64,000 nt of DNA from Ochotona curzoniae (taxonomy: Eukaryota > Chordata > Mammalia > Lagomorpha > Ochotonidae), in contig NW_024466512.1 in assembly GCF_017591425.1 (NCBI RefSeq), positions 28,325,501 through 28,389,500 of the forward strand. The letters are read 5' to 3'. Shown piece by piece: positions 60,951 to 64,000 of the stretch (its first letter is position 1; every line of letters starts with the position of its first letter). The notes under the pieces were generated by a model, which made no database searches, had not been told where the DNA came from, and worked only from the letters and a program-made list of their open reading frames with translations. The translations under genes were made by a program, and so were the position numbers.

Positions 60951-62870
60951 ATTAACATGGTTTCAGATGGCACAAATGATTACTTATGAATAGTAATGGT
61001 GCTGAAAACCATAGTTAGGAGTACAGATATAGTCTGTTCCATAAACCCAGAAGTTTCAGCGAAATAAACCTTTTTATAGTTTAAAATTTACCTAATGACA
61101 TCAAAGGTTCAGATATTTTAAATGTTGAAAAAGTTATAATCTAGAAGATAACACATAGTTTTTTAAAAGAACACTTTCTAACTACCAAATGTGTACAAAT
61201 ATTCTTAAGCTTCATCTATTACTTATTTTTAGACAAAAAAAAATCGAATGACCTCCAAATGTACACACCCCAAAATTCGTGTGATAATTTATCTGTGCTA
61301 CTTCGCAGCCTTTGCCACACCTTGGTACAACCAAATATACACTTCTGGACACTGTTACAAATACTTGTAAGAGTATATCATTTTCTAAAATTAAAACAAT
61401 ATAAGCAATTTTACAATTATTTTTTAAAACTAGCCATGTCTTTTTAAAGTGATATGAGTTTTAACATTGTAACAGCCAAACCAAAATAATTAAGTGAAAG
61501 AACTTAGGAAACATAGTATATCTAATAAATTTCAAGTACCTAAAAATTTCTTCTGCCCGCATCTGAAAAATTAAGTTGAAGTATTAACATTTTCTTCCTA
61601 ACAACACAAAGTTCAATAAGTAAAAACACCTGTTAAACTTTTAAAGGCAACTACTTTTTCAGCCTGCTCTAACATTTTGCTGAAAAACATCTTGTAAAGA
61701 GAGAAAACCCTTAGACAAACTTCTTATATTTCAAAGGATCTTGTAAAAGAGAATCTGCTGACATATTAGATCCTTTTTGCATTACCCAAAAGCTTTTCTT
61801 CTAAGAACAATTGTGGTAAAGAGACATTTGGCTCCTAGGAAATTCCCAAAGGGTCAACCACATGCATCCTTCCATGGCACCTTCACAGTGCTGCTTTCTA
61901 GATCCATGTCTCAAAAGCAGCTTTCATCGTTGACTTGTGTGTCAGTCAATATGATTTATGGACTGCATTCAACAAAGTCAAAGCATATAGAAGGAGAAAT
62001 ATGACTACAATCTGCTAATTTGTTTTGTATTGAGCCACTTAAGAGTCAAAGACCTAATGTCAGACTGAAACCAGCAACACAATTAACCAGCCGGTGACAG
62101 ATTCATCCATCCTCCCTGCCAGGCTATGCCAATCAAAGACAGCATGAGGCGACGTTTGGTGAAATCAGTAAAAAAAACTCATTCTCTAAGTAACCTATGT
62201 GAGGCATTGATTGACACTTTTTGAATTTAGTTTGTAGAACACAGCCACTCTTTACCCAACAGTCCTTCACTGCAAGCTGTGAAATAAGGCTTTTAATGCC
62301 AATCACAGAAACAGTAAACCACAAATCACCAACCCTGAGTCTAAAAGGAATTAAGAAAACACAACTGTTTGTATGTCCAGTCAAATTTCCAAAATAATTT
62401 GCTATTAGAGATTGTAGTAAAGATTGCCTTTCTTTGAAATATAAAATAACACATTAAATAAAAATACAACACGTTTTATGAGATTATGGCTTAAACTGTT
62501 TTGGTTTCAAAGTAGTACTTTCATAGATCTAGTCAAACATAATCGTGGCAGAAATGTTGAATACTTAAAAAACCAATTTGGCACATTAAAATGTTCATTT
62601 TAAGCTTTCATTTGTCTTGCCATTCTCTTATTTCAAAGATCTAATAAAAATGGTTTGATTTCAATAGCAATTATTTGAAAGCATTTTTCAAGGCTGCTTT
62701 CATTTCTCAAGTCCTTTTGATATAAAAACGTGCTCTTGAAATCATAACCATTCTTTCCATGTTGGTCTATGCTTCCTTAATGGTCCCTGGAGAATCCACT
62801 CTCCTTTATTTATATCCTTACAAAACATGAACTTGTCACAACAGACTATTTTTTTATTTTGAGAAAAAAA

Positions 62871-62904
62871 ATACATACATACATATATATACACACACAC
62901 ACAC
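62871..62904. repeat. (ATAC)n/(TA)n/(CA)n compound microsatellite
   Basis: ATACATACATACATATATAT then CA units. Confidence 0.85.
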
Positions 62905-63854
62905 TGAAATATACTGTGCATTGCAATATTCTTTAAATTGGTAATAGATTTTCTTTTGTAAGATCATGTAACCCTTATCAAGGGAAAAAACACCAGTAAA
63001 CAAAATCACAGTCAACTGCATATTAAATCTATCATTGGTAAACGAATTTACTAATTCTGTGTGGCTTTTTAATTATTTAAATTAAGGCAATAAAATATCG
63101 CCATTTTATGTAAACTCACTGCCTATAAGTTTGTTCAATAAATTTCAATTAGAAGGCTATGAACAGTCTTTTGAGGCAAAAAAAAAGAAAGCATTTTGAT
63201 AAATTGGTTGGTCTCCCAAAGAGACACAATTTATGGTCTCTTAAAAGGCACAGATTAAAATAATAAGGTCTTTTATCAAATAGAGAATAAACACTAAAAT
63301 TAGATGAAAATAGACACTTTAAGTCAAGAAATCTATTATTCTTCCTTATACTTTATATAAAACTATTACTAAATCAGGGAAAACCCCTAAAATTCTGGTA
63401 GAGATTACAAAAACCTGCCCAGCATGATTTTATGAACGTACAAGCATTCCTTTTACACAGTGCCATTTCATCCATTTTCTGGCTTGAACACGTTATATAA
63501 CACCGAATGTCTCAAATTCCCAATAATACTGAATGGATGAGTAATAAAGGTTTAAGTATCAAGATAAATTTCCTTAGGGAGTTTTAATAATAACTTTAAT
63601 ATCACCTTGAAGACAGATTTCTGAGATTATGCCAAAAATTTGTAAGGCCTACAAAAGCATATTCAGTCTAACACCCTCAAGATTCCCCCAAATACCTCTT
63701 AGACATCCACATTCCTCTTTTACACACCGTATCCCTATATAAATACCTCTAGTCCTAAAAGAATTGGATATTACATCCTCACAATCATCTGTGAATTTTC
63801 ATTCCATCTACCAATTCCAACTTATGATACGTAACACACAAATGCTTGCACATA

Positions 63855-63882
63855 ACACACACACACTGAGAGAGAGAGAGAG
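63855..63882. repeat. (AC)n then (AG)n microsatellite
   Basis: Six AC units, a CTG interruption and about eight AG units. Confidence 0.8.
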
Positions 63883-64000
63883 CACATGCAAACAGAACAT
63901 GTCTATCCTTAATGTTGAAAAAACTTTCCTGAAATAGGAAAACTTCACAACTACCTGTAGTGTACAGCACATTTCCCTCAAAGTTCCTTTATCTCAATCA

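Larger units (their letters stand above)
57440..64000 (-). other. EXOC6: EXOC6 intron, running off the right edge
   Basis: At least 6.6 kb. Contains four SINEs (57.8-61.0 kb) and a copied exon fragment at 59057-59086. 60963-64000 is AT-rich, with no SINE, LINE or exon that I recognise. Confidence 0.8.

Noticed and set aside
57440..64000. Search for the preceding EXOC6 exon (ending ...FQVFTHLP)
   Set aside because: No matching sequence with a donor was found by eye. The exon is presumed to lie beyond the right edge.

Overview
The window is mammalian nuclear DNA. It carries three vertebrate genes on the minus strand, with spliced exons, GT-AG introns and a dense scatter of tRNA-derived SINEs. 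These SINEs belong to the lagomorph C-repeat (CSINE) type. The younger copies have a consensus that looks like pika (Ochotona) rather than rabbit, so the likely source is a pika. The lagomorph assignment rests on recalled repeat consensus and is firm; the pika assignment is less certain.

Layout, left to right, with all three genes transcribed right to left. (1) 1-990: the 5' part of CYP26A1, exons 1-3, with the gene continuing past the left edge. Its TATA box and proximal DR5 retinoic acid response element lie at 1055-1119, and a distal DR5 lies at 2854-2870. (2) 5363-11748: a complete six-exon CYP26C1 with a 522-codon open frame. (3) 14318-57439: the last four coding exons of EXOC6 (Sec15A), encoding about the C-terminal 153 residues, with introns of about 0.9, 26.9 and 14.8 kb. 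The right end of the window is intron. The order EXOC6 - CYP26C1 - CYP26A1, all on one strand, is the conserved mammalian arrangement.

The two CYP26 genes are tandem paralogues for retinoic acid 4-hydroxylases that clear all-trans retinoic acid. They share exon architecture: exon 2 is exactly 225 bp in both, and exons 1 and 2 of both end in phase 0. Retinoid control is visible in the DNA as DR5 elements at 1103-1119, 2854-2870 and, inside CYP26C1 intron 3, 9167-9183. EXOC6 encodes a vesicle-tethering exocyst subunit and is a conserved neighbour, not a pathway partner.

The first 17.8 kb is GC-rich and almost free of SINEs: one old CSINE and one MIR. From 17.8 kb onward the EXOC6 introns are AT-rich and hold more than 50 CSINE copies of several ages, a few LINE remnants (L1, L2) and simple repeats. 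I found no RNA gene, CRISPR array, intact transposon or unknown gene. The most notable observations are the intronic DR5 in CYP26C1, a 30-bp exact copy of EXOC6 exon sequence inside the adjacent intron, two SINEs stacked on one reused target site, an internally deleted SINE with its target duplication, and a LINE-like element nested in a SINE. I did not find a convincing previously undescribed system.
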